From Physcia stellaris (lineage: Eukaryota; Ascomycota; Lecanoromycetes; Caliciales; Physciaceae): 20,614 bases of DNA. Positions 1 to 8,829 of this stretch are shown one piece after another; the stretch's first letter is position 1, and every line of letters begins with the position of its first letter. A program made the translations under genes and the position numbers. Location of the stretch: contig JABSSW010000127.1 in NCBI GenBank assembly GCA_018902385.1, positions 1-20,614 on the forward strand, given 5' to 3'. The notes below the pieces were generated by a model. The model was not told the DNA's origin. It saw only the letters and a list, made by a program, of their open reading frames with translations, and did not search any database.

Positions 1-1625
1 CGCGCCGACTTTGAAAACCAGACCGAGCGAGGCGCCACCATCACAGGATACCATGCCATTCAAGGAATCCCCGCATACGATCGGAGCTAAATCAGGCCGG
101 GGCCACGCTGATGCATTGGGGATTGTGTTGTCGCCTAGCTTGTCAGGCTTGACCTCGATGAACGCAATGTCCATCCGATGATTGCGCCCAGCCTTCTGGA
201 AACGTTCCCGGTAACCAGAGCAGAGATATAGCGCCCCAAAGGCCTGTTTGCCGTCGTCGAAGTATTGGATCTTCCGTGCCTTGCTCGCACGTTGTTCTGT
301 GAGTATTCCCGTGCTTCGTAAGTCTCCTGGACGCTGCCTCAGAAGTTCCTCATATCGAGCAATATCTACATCAGCCCTCAGTAGCGAGAAGTTGTGCTTG
401 CGACGGGTTGGAGACTCATAGACTATGCTTTCTCGATTTTTACGTCCAGGGCCCATTGGCTTTTGGTCGAGTATGTGAACTTCAGTTTCGGTGGTCCCCA
501 CAGCTCAATAGGATTGCCATTCTTATCCAGCGCGTAAGAGTGCCCTGCCATAGCGGATCTGACGACATGGTAATTAGTCACCGCATATTTCTTCAAGGAC
601 CGTTCTGGGCGCGGTGTCGTATCTCAAGGTACCCTCCGATGGTGCCTAATGGTCCAGGAACGGGTTTTCCATCCACCGTGAAGTATTTCCGGGGCCCGAG
701 GTCTGCGCCCGTAGGAACGTGTTCCGGATAGTCTTCTTTAGTAGAGTAGAACTCATGTGATCTAGCGTCTATAGTGGGGGGTCGAAGGCGGAAGTAGCAA
801 GAGGTTCGACGTCACCGCGCTCAAACTCGACGTCGACATCGCCCAGACCTCCGGCGCTGAGTAGCGCATCCTTGATCTCCTTCTCGGCCTCGCTCCAATC
901 GGGGGGATCCAGGGTCCAATCCACCGTGATGGAGATCGTAACCGATGTTTGCTCGATTTGGTCGTCTTCGTATCCCATCCGGACAGGGTCAATACTCCTC
1001 CAGCCGGTCGCGAGCTTCGGAGAACTGCTCAGTATCCTCAGGATGCGTGCGTTCAATTCTGGCCAAATTGGTACAAGAGGGTGATTTGGCTCAATAACTC
1101 TGATTATCTTTGGTGCGGTGAGCTGCCAACGCGAGCAGCTCCACTGTGATTGGTCTTGTCAAAGAGCTTGTGAGGAACACGGTTCGAATGTATGCAGCGA
1201 CGTCGTACCACGGTTGTCCATCTTCGTTCCTGGTCCACCGGGCTGTAATTAGAAATGTGAGGTCATCCTTTGATCTGGACCTCGGGATCCGTCTAAGCAC
1301 AAGGTCCGAGTCGTTCTCATCGAAATCTATCTCATGGTTTCTGAGAGCTTGGTAGATTTGTGGCCGAAACTCGTCGATCTTAGCAGCGATGGCCGCACAA
1401 TCTGGATCGTCTTCCCAAGCTGTCGCCAAAAGCGGAAGAGGCCTAAGTCCAGGGATCCCGACTTACGATAGCGTTCACCAGTGAAGATCCCGGGAGTCGA
1501 GCTTGAATGGCAAGCTCAGAACCGGACGAAGCGCTATCATGAACACAGCGACGTTTCTTGGTCCGTGATTGGGATGAACTGCTTTTTGTTGTTGTTGTTG
1601 GTGGAGATGGGTAAGATGAAGCCAT
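1..1625 (-). pseudogene. Trypsin-like serine-protease-like gene, 3' part off window, five frame breaks
   Basis: Read from the Met at 1625, the minus strand encodes about 540 residues of one continuous protein, with the C-terminus beyond position 1. The N-terminus is Ser/Thr-rich, with a basic KKRR patch at residues 23-26. The middle (about 1457-781) is an alpha/beta-looking region I do not recognise. The last part looks like a PA-clan protease: a Gly-rich strand (GPLGTIGGYLEI) leads to VTNYHVV, whose His codon is 567-569, and MDIAFIEV supplies a candidate catalytic Asp at 169-171. The catalytic Ser would lie off the edge. Reading on needs a frame change near 1457-1460, 1110-1122, 776-781 (a run of six C on the coding strand), 598-602 and 426-433, and several of these are in short homopolymers. 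No intron is needed. Either this is a recent pseudogene or the assembly has uncorrected indels. The protease call rests on the His and Asp motifs only. Confidence 0.6.
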
Positions 1626-2072
1626 GACCTAAGGGTGTGCGTGTAGTGCGTTCAGTGGCAGAGCAGCGAAAGCGGAAATAGAACTGTACGGTAATGAAAT
1701 GGGTGCACCTATGGAAGAAGGTCTGGTGTCTCTATCTTGTTGTAACAGTGATAGAGGGAAAGGAGAGAATGTAGTGGGAGAGGAGCTTTGGGTGATTGCA
1801 GGATATTGGTAAAGTATGTTGACCTCTATGTACATTAGGAGTGTTGACCTCTGACGTGTATTTCGGTTGCTTGTTTTCCAAATATTACCGGATGCCCCTT
1901 CCGTTTTAAGTAAAATACCATGAAGGCACTAAAATTGCAGTATGAAGTCTCATGCAGTGATTCACAAGAAGTGTAATGGCAATTCTCGCGGACCGCGTTC
2001 CTTTTCCTATTTGTGGGAAGCCCATCACGCAATTGATGAAATTCGCAAACCATCTCCAGCGGCGGCTGCCCA

Positions 2073-2345
2073 TCAAATGTGGCTTCTGCCCTTTCCCATT
2101 AGAACTCCGATTCTCTCGGTAAGTAGAAAGAATACTGCAAGAGACACTATCGCTATCCCTCCCCCAAGCATCGCCACCAATACATCTAATATGACAAGAC
2201 GCGTACGCGTGTTTGGCACAAAGCAAATGAAGACGGCATGAAGACGATATGAAAATGATATGAAGACAACATCATCTTCTGATTCCGCTCTAAGTCGGGT
2301 AATGGTAGATCTGTGGATGTAGAGGTTAGCACCACTTATTATCAT
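2073..2345 (-). CDS. Possible small membrane-segment ORF, unrecognised
   Basis: This open frame gives 90 residues. One strongly hydrophobic stretch (VAMLGGGIAIVSLAVFFLL, about residues 58-76) would fit a single membrane helix. No signal-peptide-like N-terminus or known motif is visible. The 11-bp tandem repeat at 2227-2270 lies inside the frame and contributes the SYRLHAVFI region. It may be a fragment of an old gene or chance; overlapping frames on both strands are similarly long. I do not recognise it. Confidence 0.15.
   Translation of the reverse strand: MIISGANLYIHRSTITRLRAESEDDVVFISFSYRLHAVFICFVPNTRTRLVILDVLVAMLGGGIAIVSLAVFFLLTERIGVLMGKGRSHI
2227..2270. repeat. 11-bp tandem repeat, four imperfect units
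   Basis: Four consecutive 11-mers start with ATGAAGACGGC: ATGAAGACGGC, ATGAAGACGAT, ATGAAAATGAT and ATGAAGACAAC. The units differ by one to four bases. It looks like a small minisatellite. Confidence 0.8.
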
Positions 2346-2383
2346 TACCGGACCATGGGATATCCGAAGGTGAGATTATGAGT

Positions 2384-2403
2384 CATGATATCGAAATATC
2401 ATG
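2384..2403. repeat. Small perfect hairpin (8-bp stem)
   Basis: CATGATAT and ATATCATG flank a 4-nt CGAA spacer. No associated gene or run of T suggests a function. Confidence 0.45.
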
Positions 2404-2592
2404 CTAGTAGATTCAACAAGAAGACTCATCCAGAATTCAAAGGCGCTAAAACAGAGTTGTGATTATCAAATATCACACTTCGCATCAAATTTGTACCGTA
2501 TGGAATCAAGGATCCGGACCAAAAGGACATACGGGCCGAATCCCGACAAGGGTCAAGGGTCCAAGCCAAGCAGGTTCGAAACACTAAGTAAG

Positions 2593-3053
2593 CTATTAGC
2601 GTGGAAGGTTGCTTGCAAATCCTTGGCATCCTCCTCCCCAGGAACCCCCTCTCAAATTTGTATGGTAGGTAGTAACTGAGAAAAATTTTCAATTGATGTT
2701 TCATCCACCTTTTCAAAGCATATAAATCATTGAAGTCTTAAATTCTTCTGTATAGCCGTTTCTTGATGTTGTTTTATCGATTCTTCATCCAATGCCTTCA
2801 AAACAAGACGAAACTCTAACCTAAGCCACAATGATCTCGCTGAAGGAGCGCGAGTCTGAGTTTTGATGACGTTATCGATTTTGCGAAAAGACATGCCTGC
2901 AACACCAAGAAACGGCTATACAGAAGTATTCATGTCTTCAACGAAAGGTGGTTGAAACATCAATTGAAAATTCCTCTCAGGTTACTACCATACAAATTTG
3001 AGAGCGGAGAGGAGGATGCCAAGGATTCGCAAGCAACCTTTCCACGCTAATAG
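2593..3053. repeat. Large imperfect inverted repeat (arms 2593-2771 and 2900-3053)
   Basis: The left arm starts CTATTAGCGTGG and the right arm ends CCACGCTAATAG. Reverse-complementing the right arm gives long collinear matches: TTGCTTGC, ATCCTTGGCATCCTCCTC, CTCTCAAATTTGTATGGTAG, TTTTCAATTGATGTTTCA, and CTTCTGTATAGCCGTTTCTTG next to the spacer. The arms are about 179 and 154 bp, differing by indels and scattered substitutions, around a unique spacer at 2772-2899. No flanking target duplication is evident. It may be a fold-back or MITE-like element, or two copies of a repeat inserted head to head. No transposase is visible. Confidence 0.8.
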
Positions 3054-3572
3054 TTGATGAGAGCTTTGCGGCTGAGAGATAACACACTGCAGCAAAGCCC
3101 ATGGACTCAAACCCAGGAGGCCGGACGCTCTTGCGGCTCTGGCAGGTAGAAGACGTAGGAAACCTCACGTAGCTTGCAGTCTTGTTGAAAGCGCTGGAAC
3201 CAAGGCAGCCAATGTTTTGTTCGCTTGAGTAGCTTTGCCATCTCAGCTGGCGCCATCCAGAGCCATAGGGGACTGCGATAGGTGCCCCTTCGCTTAATCG
3301 GTCTCTTCATTCGTCAAATCATCCCACTTGTCACGAGAACATACATGCTCATCCTCACAGCCCATGCCACCTATCTCATTTCCCATTCGTCAACAACACA
3401 TTTGTATCGACCGATATCACTCCATATCAGCCGGCTCGTGCAACGTTGATGCGCCTCTCAGTCAGTACATCCTGGTGTTTGAACTCTGGGCAGGTCTCTG
3501 TCTCCTTGGCCAGAAAGATAGGTGGTGAACTGGAAGTTTTTATTATGCACGAGGCTAGGCTAAGTACAATGG
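3054..3572. other. Unassigned normal-composition segment before the repeat block
   Basis: A minus-strand frame at 3310-3107 (67 residues, Trp- and Lys/Arg-rich) and short frames at 3328-3709 are open, but none shows a recognisable domain. CC, GG, CT and AG are common here, so this DNA has not been through the mutation process seen to its right. Confidence 0.4.
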
Positions 3573-3798
3573 TGTTGGAGGGGAGTAACAGGAAACTGGC
3601 TATTGGCCCATTAAGCGAGTTGCACGTGACTAGCCTTATATGCTTGGCATTCGGTCTTCTACAAACCGCCTGTAGCATTCTTCTAGATAGTCATAATTCA
3701 CACATCTGACAACAGGAACATTACATTCGATAATTGATTTTATTGAATTTCGATTTCTTGATTTTCTGTCATTGTGTTAATTATTTTCTTTATTGATG
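3573..3798 (+). repeat. Left copy of direct repeat (LTR-like), largely unmutated up to 3714
   Basis: It is homologous to 7125-7347. The first 142 bp (TGTTGG...CTGACAACA) keep CCC, GGGG, GCCT and AGAT runs that are mutated in the right copy. From 3715 on it is as AT-rich as the rest of the block. If the LTR is only 3573-3714, the continued homology to 3798 is unexplained. Confidence 0.75.
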
Positions 3799-4683
3799 TT
3801 CATTCTCGAAAACGAATGACAATAAAATCGTCGTTGATCGTTCACTGTTTACATTTTTTGAAAACAGCAAAATCGAGTTTTTATTACACGACAACAATTT
3901 TATCGATTGTTTATTTTTTCGAACGACGAAGTTCTTTATATTATTATTATTGAACGTCGAAATTTCAATTTCATACGATTTATAATTGACGAATAGTTTT
4001 AATCAGCACGTTGTAATCTCTGCTTTCGATTTCGAACATATTCGATTTGTTAATTTCGCAATATTTTTTCGCAGCAACATTTCTGTCTTTTCAGAAACAA
4101 AACATCAGACACGTTGCTTGAATTCTCGCTACGAATAATGAAAAAAGCGATTACGAACAATTGTTATTGTCGTTACGAACGATTGCCGTTATTGAATTGA
4201 TTAGATTTCTGAAACGATTCAATCAAAACGTACATTTATTAGCGATTTCGACATTCGTGCGAACGTTATTATCATTTCTGAATCACGTCAATATTCGATG
4301 CTTGATTTGAATACATTGTTCATGATACAATTTTAACGAACAAAGCGTGTATCTTCGTCAAAAATTCAATCGATTTGTTTCAGCATTCGCAGCAATAATT
4401 TCGACGTTTTGTTTCAATATTCGTTGTTGAAATGATTTCGACATTCTGTTTCAAAATTCGATTTCGATAATTTGTTCATTCATTTGACTGAAATCGTTTC
4501 GTTTCGACGATAATTCGAATCAACGTCATGATTTATTTCGAAAGTTTTACTCGTTGAGACAGAAATTTTCTGAACGCGTGTTGTCATGTGTTGTTCTCGA
4601 ATATGTTTTGTAACGAATGAATGTTGAAAATTATTCGTCATTATAATGTTCGAACATTCGATTGAGTCGTCAACAACGTTAAA
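3799..4683 (+). other. 5' internal part of element A, unassigned
   Basis: The sequence is saturated with the C-to-T/G-to-A pattern, and no protein motif is readable. Three imperfect ~38-bp repeats occur around 4370-4460; two of them carry TTTCGAC followed by TGTTTCAA and ATTCG (near 4399 and 4437). An N-terminal Gag segment could be hidden here. Confidence 0.35.
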
Positions 4684-5448
4684 ATGAATCGTTTTCGTCA
4701 TGTTGCAGAGTTTGAATATGTTACATCTGAACATGAAATTCAATTAATCAACGTCATCATGAAATTTCGTGATTCACGACAAGAAATCAATGTTTATTTC
4801 AACAATTTACATCAAGCATTCGACGAATTCATTGAACAATATCATGCGCGAATTATTCATTTTTTTTGATTTTATTGATGACGTGAATCGACAATTTGAC
4901 ATTATTTTGAACGAATTTGACGAGAAATATCATTTTCAGAAAATGATTGAAATCTTTTGTGAATTTGAAAAACAAGCAGTTTAACGAGCAATTGTTGTCA
5001 ATATATCAAGAAAAAAATCACACATTTTCAGTTTGACAAAATTTTGTATAATTGCATCAATAAAATACGCAAGCATACAACACGATCGAAAACGTCAAAA
5101 AAAAAAATCAACTGATTTTACAACAACAAATTCAAAAGATCGTTGATCGTGATAGCGTTCGAATTTTAAATCGTTACGAATTTCAAATTGTTTCTAAAAA
5201 CTTGTCATGCAATTTGATTTAAAATCTGTACAACTGTGAATATCACGAATATTTTGTTTTTTTCGAAGTTTATTGTTTCAGAATTTACGAGTTTTCAGAA
5301 GTCATCACACGAAATCAGATTTGTTGACGAGTTTTCGTTTGTTCTGAAACAAATAATGTTTGAAATATCAAAAATCAGTACAGATATCGTGAATTCTAAT
5401 GATATCGAATCAATCGACGAGATTCTCGTCTCTGAATTTCGCAAATGA
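4684..5448 (+). pseudogene. Gag-like remnant of element A
   Basis: The frame from 4684 stops just after the T run at 4860-4867. A second frame continues the same kind of sequence (DFIDDVNRQFD, NEFDEKY) to 4984, so the break is a frame change in the T run. The helical, charged, Asn/Phe/Glu-rich sequence resembles the capsid part of fungal LTR-element Gag. Near 5227-5257 there is a possible degraded CCHC knuckle (YNC...H), then a Ser/Ile/Asp/Glu linker (5236-5448). The homology is judged by eye and is weak; it could be another element-encoded protein. Confidence 0.35.
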
Positions 5449-5583
5449 ATTGTCGTCGCAACAAAAAAGAAAATTGTTGATTACATTAATACATTTAACG
5501 AAACTTTGAAAAATTCGTTCGTATTCGATATCGAATCAATTTCGAATATCTCATTTGATTGAAATCGTTGTTACATTGTTGAT

Positions 5584-6030
5584 ATGAAAATTTTGAATCA
5601 GAAAATTTTTGCTTTGATTGTCATGTATGACGCATTTTCGAAAAATTCGTTCGCATTATTCATCGAGAATATGAAAATTTCGATCGCAAATAATATGTCG
5701 TCTTTCAAACATCTCATGAACATGAATGATTCGACTATTGAAATTTTTGATTTTGATATTACAATAGACGCACATTCGAAAAATTCGTTAATACAACATA
5801 TCGAAAATTCAGAAATCACGAAAAGATTTCTGTTTCGATTTTCATTGATTTCATTTTTGATTCGATTTTCATTTACGAATTATTTGCATTTTTTGTTTTC
5901 GATTTTGATTTTGATATCGATTTCGAAATTTATACAATCGATATCGAAACATTTTCATTTGATTGAAGTCGTTGTTGTATTAATTTTATTGATTTTCGCA
6001 TTTCGATTTTTATTTGTATTTTTGTTTTGA
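5584..6030 (+). pseudogene. Low-complexity linker ORF of element A
   Basis: This 148-residue frame has Asn/Ser/Glu-rich beginnings and a Phe/Leu/Ile/Ser-rich end. The apparent membrane segments at its C-terminus are probably artefacts: CpC and CpT mutation turns Pro, Ser and Thr codons into Phe, Leu, Ser and Ile codons. The ancestor was probably a Pro/Ser/Thr-rich disordered linker downstream of Gag. It has no known domain. Confidence 0.3.
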
Positions 6031-6510
6031 TTGTCATTGTCATCATTTCGAATGTCATTTTTTGAAATTACAACTATCGACTTCTATGTGAAAAAGCAAT
6101 TTTTGTTATTTTGTTTCGTTGATTTTTCTGTTTCGTTCGTTGATGATGTCATTTCTATTAATCAGAATATCGATTTTTATGAGAAAAAACAATTGTTTTG
6201 CTCGACGAAATATTTTTTTGTCTCGATTATCACTGAATGCATCACTGTTTCGAATACGAATTTTTATGAAAAAACAATTTTTCTGTTTCAATGTTGATTT
6301 TGTTGTTGTTGTTGAAAATATCGACGCGTTCATTCTGATCGCTGATTTGATCAATATTACGATGAATTTTGTCTAAATATCATTTCTAAATTTTATTGAG
6401 AACGCGATCTCGAAATCGAAACATAAAAAATTGTCGAAGATGAAAATCAAACAATTATCAAAATCGAAACATATCGAATCAAAAAATAAAATCGTTGTTG
6501 AAATATTTAT

Positions 6511-6840
6511 CAAATTCGCATACAAAATCGTTTTGTTTTTTGACATTTGACAACGATTAAAATCTTTGAAATAATTGCAAAATACGCATGCAAAATGATC
6601 ACGTTTTCGAACACGTCAATAAAAATCAATATATTTGAGATATTTGCAAGATTTGCATACAAATTCGTTTTGTTTTTTAACATTCAACAATCGCAAAAAT
6701 CTTGAGATAATTGCAAAATTTGCAAACAAAATAATCATTTTTTCGAACATGTCAACAATCGTCAATACATTTGAAATATTTGCAATTTTCGTATACAAAG
6801 TGATTTCGTTTTTCGATAATGCGCAAGATTTCAAAACGTG
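6511..6840 (+). repeat. Tandem repeat of ~69 bp (about five units), coding for a 23-residue repeat
   Basis: Units start at 6511, 6578, 6647, 6714 and 6783 and measure 67, 69, 67 and 69 bp plus a decayed last unit. Units 1 and 3, and units 2 and 4, are closest, giving a 136-bp higher-order period. In the plus frame, units 2 and 4 read as 23 residues of the form AK(Y/F)A.K.I.FSN followed by (T/M)S and a FEIF end. The 67-bp units break the frame, consistent with 2-bp losses from a 69-bp ancestor. A repeat protein within element A is the simplest reading. Confidence 0.75.
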
Positions 6841-7089
6841 CAAATTCAAAATTTTCGAATTAGCATACGATTTCGACATTTCGAATTTGCAAACAGTCAT
6901 ATTTGATATCATGCGATTGCGACGAAAATAAAGTTTTATTTTTATGAATTTTCGGCATTTTCCGATATCTGTTTTACGAATTTTCTTTTTTTCGACGTAC
7001 AACGTGATTTATTTGATCTGATTTTCGATGTCAATATTGTCATGCGTTAAAAAATCTATGTTGTCTGATTGAAAATGATTTAATGAAAT

Positions 7090-7107
7090 GATGTTGAAAA
7101 CAACATC
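7090..7107. repeat. Small hairpin just upstream of the right LTR-like copy
   Basis: GATGTTG and CAACATC flank AAAA, 18 bp before the start of the right repeat copy. Its role is unknown. Confidence 0.35.
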
Positions 7108-7124
7108 TTGCTATGAAAAAAAAC

Positions 7125-7347
7125 TGTTGAAAAAATAACAAAAAATTGATTATTGATTCATTAAACGAATTGCACGTGATTAATCTTATATGTTTGACAT
7201 TCGATTTTTACAAAATCGTTTGTAACATTTTTCTAAATAGTCATAATTCACACATCTGACAACAGAAACATTACATTCGATAATTGATTTTATGAATTTC
7301 GATTTTTTGATTTCTTGTCATTGTGTTAATTATTTTCTTTATTAATG
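7125..7347 (+). repeat. Right copy of direct repeat (LTR-like), heavily mutated
   Basis: It is aligned with 3573-3798. Almost every difference is C-to-T or G-to-A in the right copy, at CpC, CpT, ApG or GpG. It is preceded by a purine tract. Homology stops at 7347, shortly before the large Gypsy insertion. Confidence 0.75.
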
Positions 7348-7391
7348 ATTGAAATGCTTAATAAACATCAATTTCGTTCGAAGAAGTTGCA

Positions 7392-7396
7392 CATCA
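7392..7396. repeat. Target-site duplication CATCA, left
   Basis: CATCA directly precedes the LTR starting at 7397 and is repeated at 14898-14902. Confidence 0.85.
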
Positions 7397-7613
7397 TGTG
7401 AGATGTCATGCATTGATATGATACTAATACATAACTACACGAGAATTTTTAAGTAAAAAACAAATACATGAAAATCTGCAAAGACATATGTAAGAAATTT
7501 GATTTCTTGAATGCGTCAAGACGAATTTCGATTCTAACATTCGATAATAAAATAACGATGTTAACACGATGTTAATTCTGTTCAGATGTTGAATTCGATG
7601 CACGTTCGTCACA
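7397..7613 (-). repeat. 3' LTR of the Gypsy element
   Basis: Read on the minus strand, this LTR starts TGTGACGAACGTGCATCG and ends TCTCACA. It differs from the other LTR by about 20 transitions, with no indel visible in my alignment: about 14 at CpT/ApG, 6 at CpA/TpG and 0 at CpG. Confidence 0.9.
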
Positions 7614-7660
7614 TTATTTCTCGTTTTTCGTCAATTTCGCTTCGAAGCGATTAATCGATT
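7614..7660 (-). promoter_or_regulatory. Polypurine tract and 3' internal terminus
   Basis: On the minus strand the internal region ends with GAAAAACGAGAAATAA immediately before the LTR start TGTGACGAAC. The segment TAATCGCTTCGAAGCGAAATT just upstream, and the tract itself, match the end of the small element at 17808-17842. Confidence 0.6.
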
Positions 7661-7804
7661 TTTTTCTTTCTAACGATGAAGCGATCTGTGCGCGATTTTG
7701 ATACGTCGTTAAATAATCGTTCGATAAAATGATTGTAAAAGCGAAAAAATGAATTCGAAATTTTGTGAAATAAATTTCGTTCGCGAAATCGATTTGTCAA
7801 GAAT

Positions 7805-8290
7805 TCTGAAAACATCAAATCGGAATTCACGATGAAAACAGCAATTTGATCATGTTAATAAAATTATCGCAATAGCGCTTAACTCATTGATATTCGTGTT
7901 TATGCGAAAAATGATGTGTACATTGTATTCAACAAAACATGAAAATAATGAATTTTCTGAAAAATAATTAATTCATACAATTTTTTGCGAACAGTTTTGA
8001 TTATCATTAATAAACAAACAATTGAAAATTTTGTTTTGCGCGTCAACATTTTTCAAGTTTCAAATCGATTATATCATGAAACAAACAATTTGATTTCATT
8101 GATAAAATCAACGTAACAACGATTAACGCATCGATATTTGAACGTTTGCGATAATCGATGTGTACGATTCGTTCAATAAAACGAATAAATAAAAAATCTT
8201 CTAAAAGATAGATAGTTTTTTGCGAATTTGATGAGTAATTTCGTCGATCATCAATAAACAATTAAGAATCTTGTTGAGAATCTTGTCGAT
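7805..8290. repeat. Imperfect ~244-bp tandem duplication in the Gypsy 3' noncoding region
   Basis: Landmarks recur in order in the two halves: TCAAATCG, ATGAAA..CAATTTGAT, CATTGATATT / CATCGATATT, GATGTGTAC, TTTTTTGCGAA, ATCAATAAACAA-like and a final CTTGTT / TTTTGTT. The offset is about 244 bp (7831 aligns with 8075). The copies are strongly diverged. The region lies between the end of integrase and the 3' LTR and may be a 3' UTR duplication; no protein domain is readable. Confidence 0.6.
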
Positions 8291-8829
8291 TTATTTGTAT
8301 ATAACATTTCGAACAATTTGTTGTTTATTTGCATTCAACATTTATTTTTTCATTGTTCAATAAGATCGAACGACAATTTCTGAAAATGTTTTTGACACGA
8401 TTCAGTCTTTCATGCGTCGTAAATTTTGATTGTAAACAACACAAAATCGAAACAAGAAATGAATGTGAAATTATTGAAAATCAACACGAAAATGAGTGTA
8501 CATTGAATCGAAAATTGACGAAATAAATGTTGATCGATTACAAACATTTAATCGTTTCGCAAAACAAATTCTGTTGTTCTTGAATTAGTTTCGTGAAAAA
8601 CATTCACGATATTTTGAGCATTCTGAAATTCGTCGTCGTCGACGTAATATCAAATGCGATCGTGAAAATTTCAATTCGATCATTTACAACGATATTGCAA
8701 ACGATGATAATAATATCGAAATTGCAATATGTCGTTCAATTTTCATTCGAACGTTTCATTTGCAATAACGAATTTCGAAAAATCGTTGTGTTGTTTTTTC
8801 AATGAGTCATTGAAATTTTTTTTCAACAA
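8291..8829 (-). other. Gypsy region downstream of integrase, unassigned
   Basis: Minus-strand frames here show no clear chromodomain or other module. A diverged C-terminal tail of integrase is possible near 8593-8805. Confidence 0.35.

Larger units (their letters stand above)
1626..2592. other. Intergenic region, normal base composition, no convincing gene
   Basis: This is the upstream flank of the protease-like gene and presumably holds its promoter. Short open frames exist on both strands, but none has a recognisable domain or a clear advantage over the others. The most protein-like is minus 2345-2073 (90 residues), described separately. The region also holds an 11-bp tandem repeat and a small hairpin. 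Confidence 0.5.
3573..7347 (+). mobile_element. LTR-bounded element relic with Gag-like remnants (element A)
   Basis: A direct repeat of about 225 bp (3573-3798 and 7125-7347) bounds 3.3 kb of AT-rich sequence. The repeat starts TGTTGG and contains CAACA at 3710-3714, a TG...CA pair of inverted ends. The right copy is preceded by a purine-rich GAAAAAAAAC (7115-7124), as expected of a polypurine tract on a plus-strand element. Internal reading frames are on the plus strand and look like Gag with a long linker. No RT or integrase motif was found, so it is truncated, non-autonomous, or too decayed to read. The exact LTR 3' end is uncertain. Confidence 0.6.

Noticed and set aside
1420-1470. An intron explaining the first frame break of the protease-like gene (GTAAGT on the minus strand at 1461-1466)
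   Set aside because: The nearby AG acceptors give either a 24-nt intron, too short, or a 47-nt intron that leaves the wrong frame; a one-base indel restores a smooth protein.
3107-3310. Small Trp/Lys/Arg-rich gene in the left flank
   Set aside because: No recognisable domain, and overlapping frames are similarly open; it is mentioned only as part of the unassigned segment.
6511-6840. CRISPR-like array
   Set aside because: Units abut without spacers, and the setting is a eukaryotic retroelement.
6616-7002. Minus-strand 128-residue gene over the 69-bp repeats
   Set aside because: It is the antisense of the plus-strand repeat frame; the plus strand fits the orientation of element A better.
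8291-8829. Chromodomain at the integrase C-terminus
   Set aside because: No YLVKW-like or aromatic-cage pattern could be read in any minus frame; the segment is too decayed to claim it.
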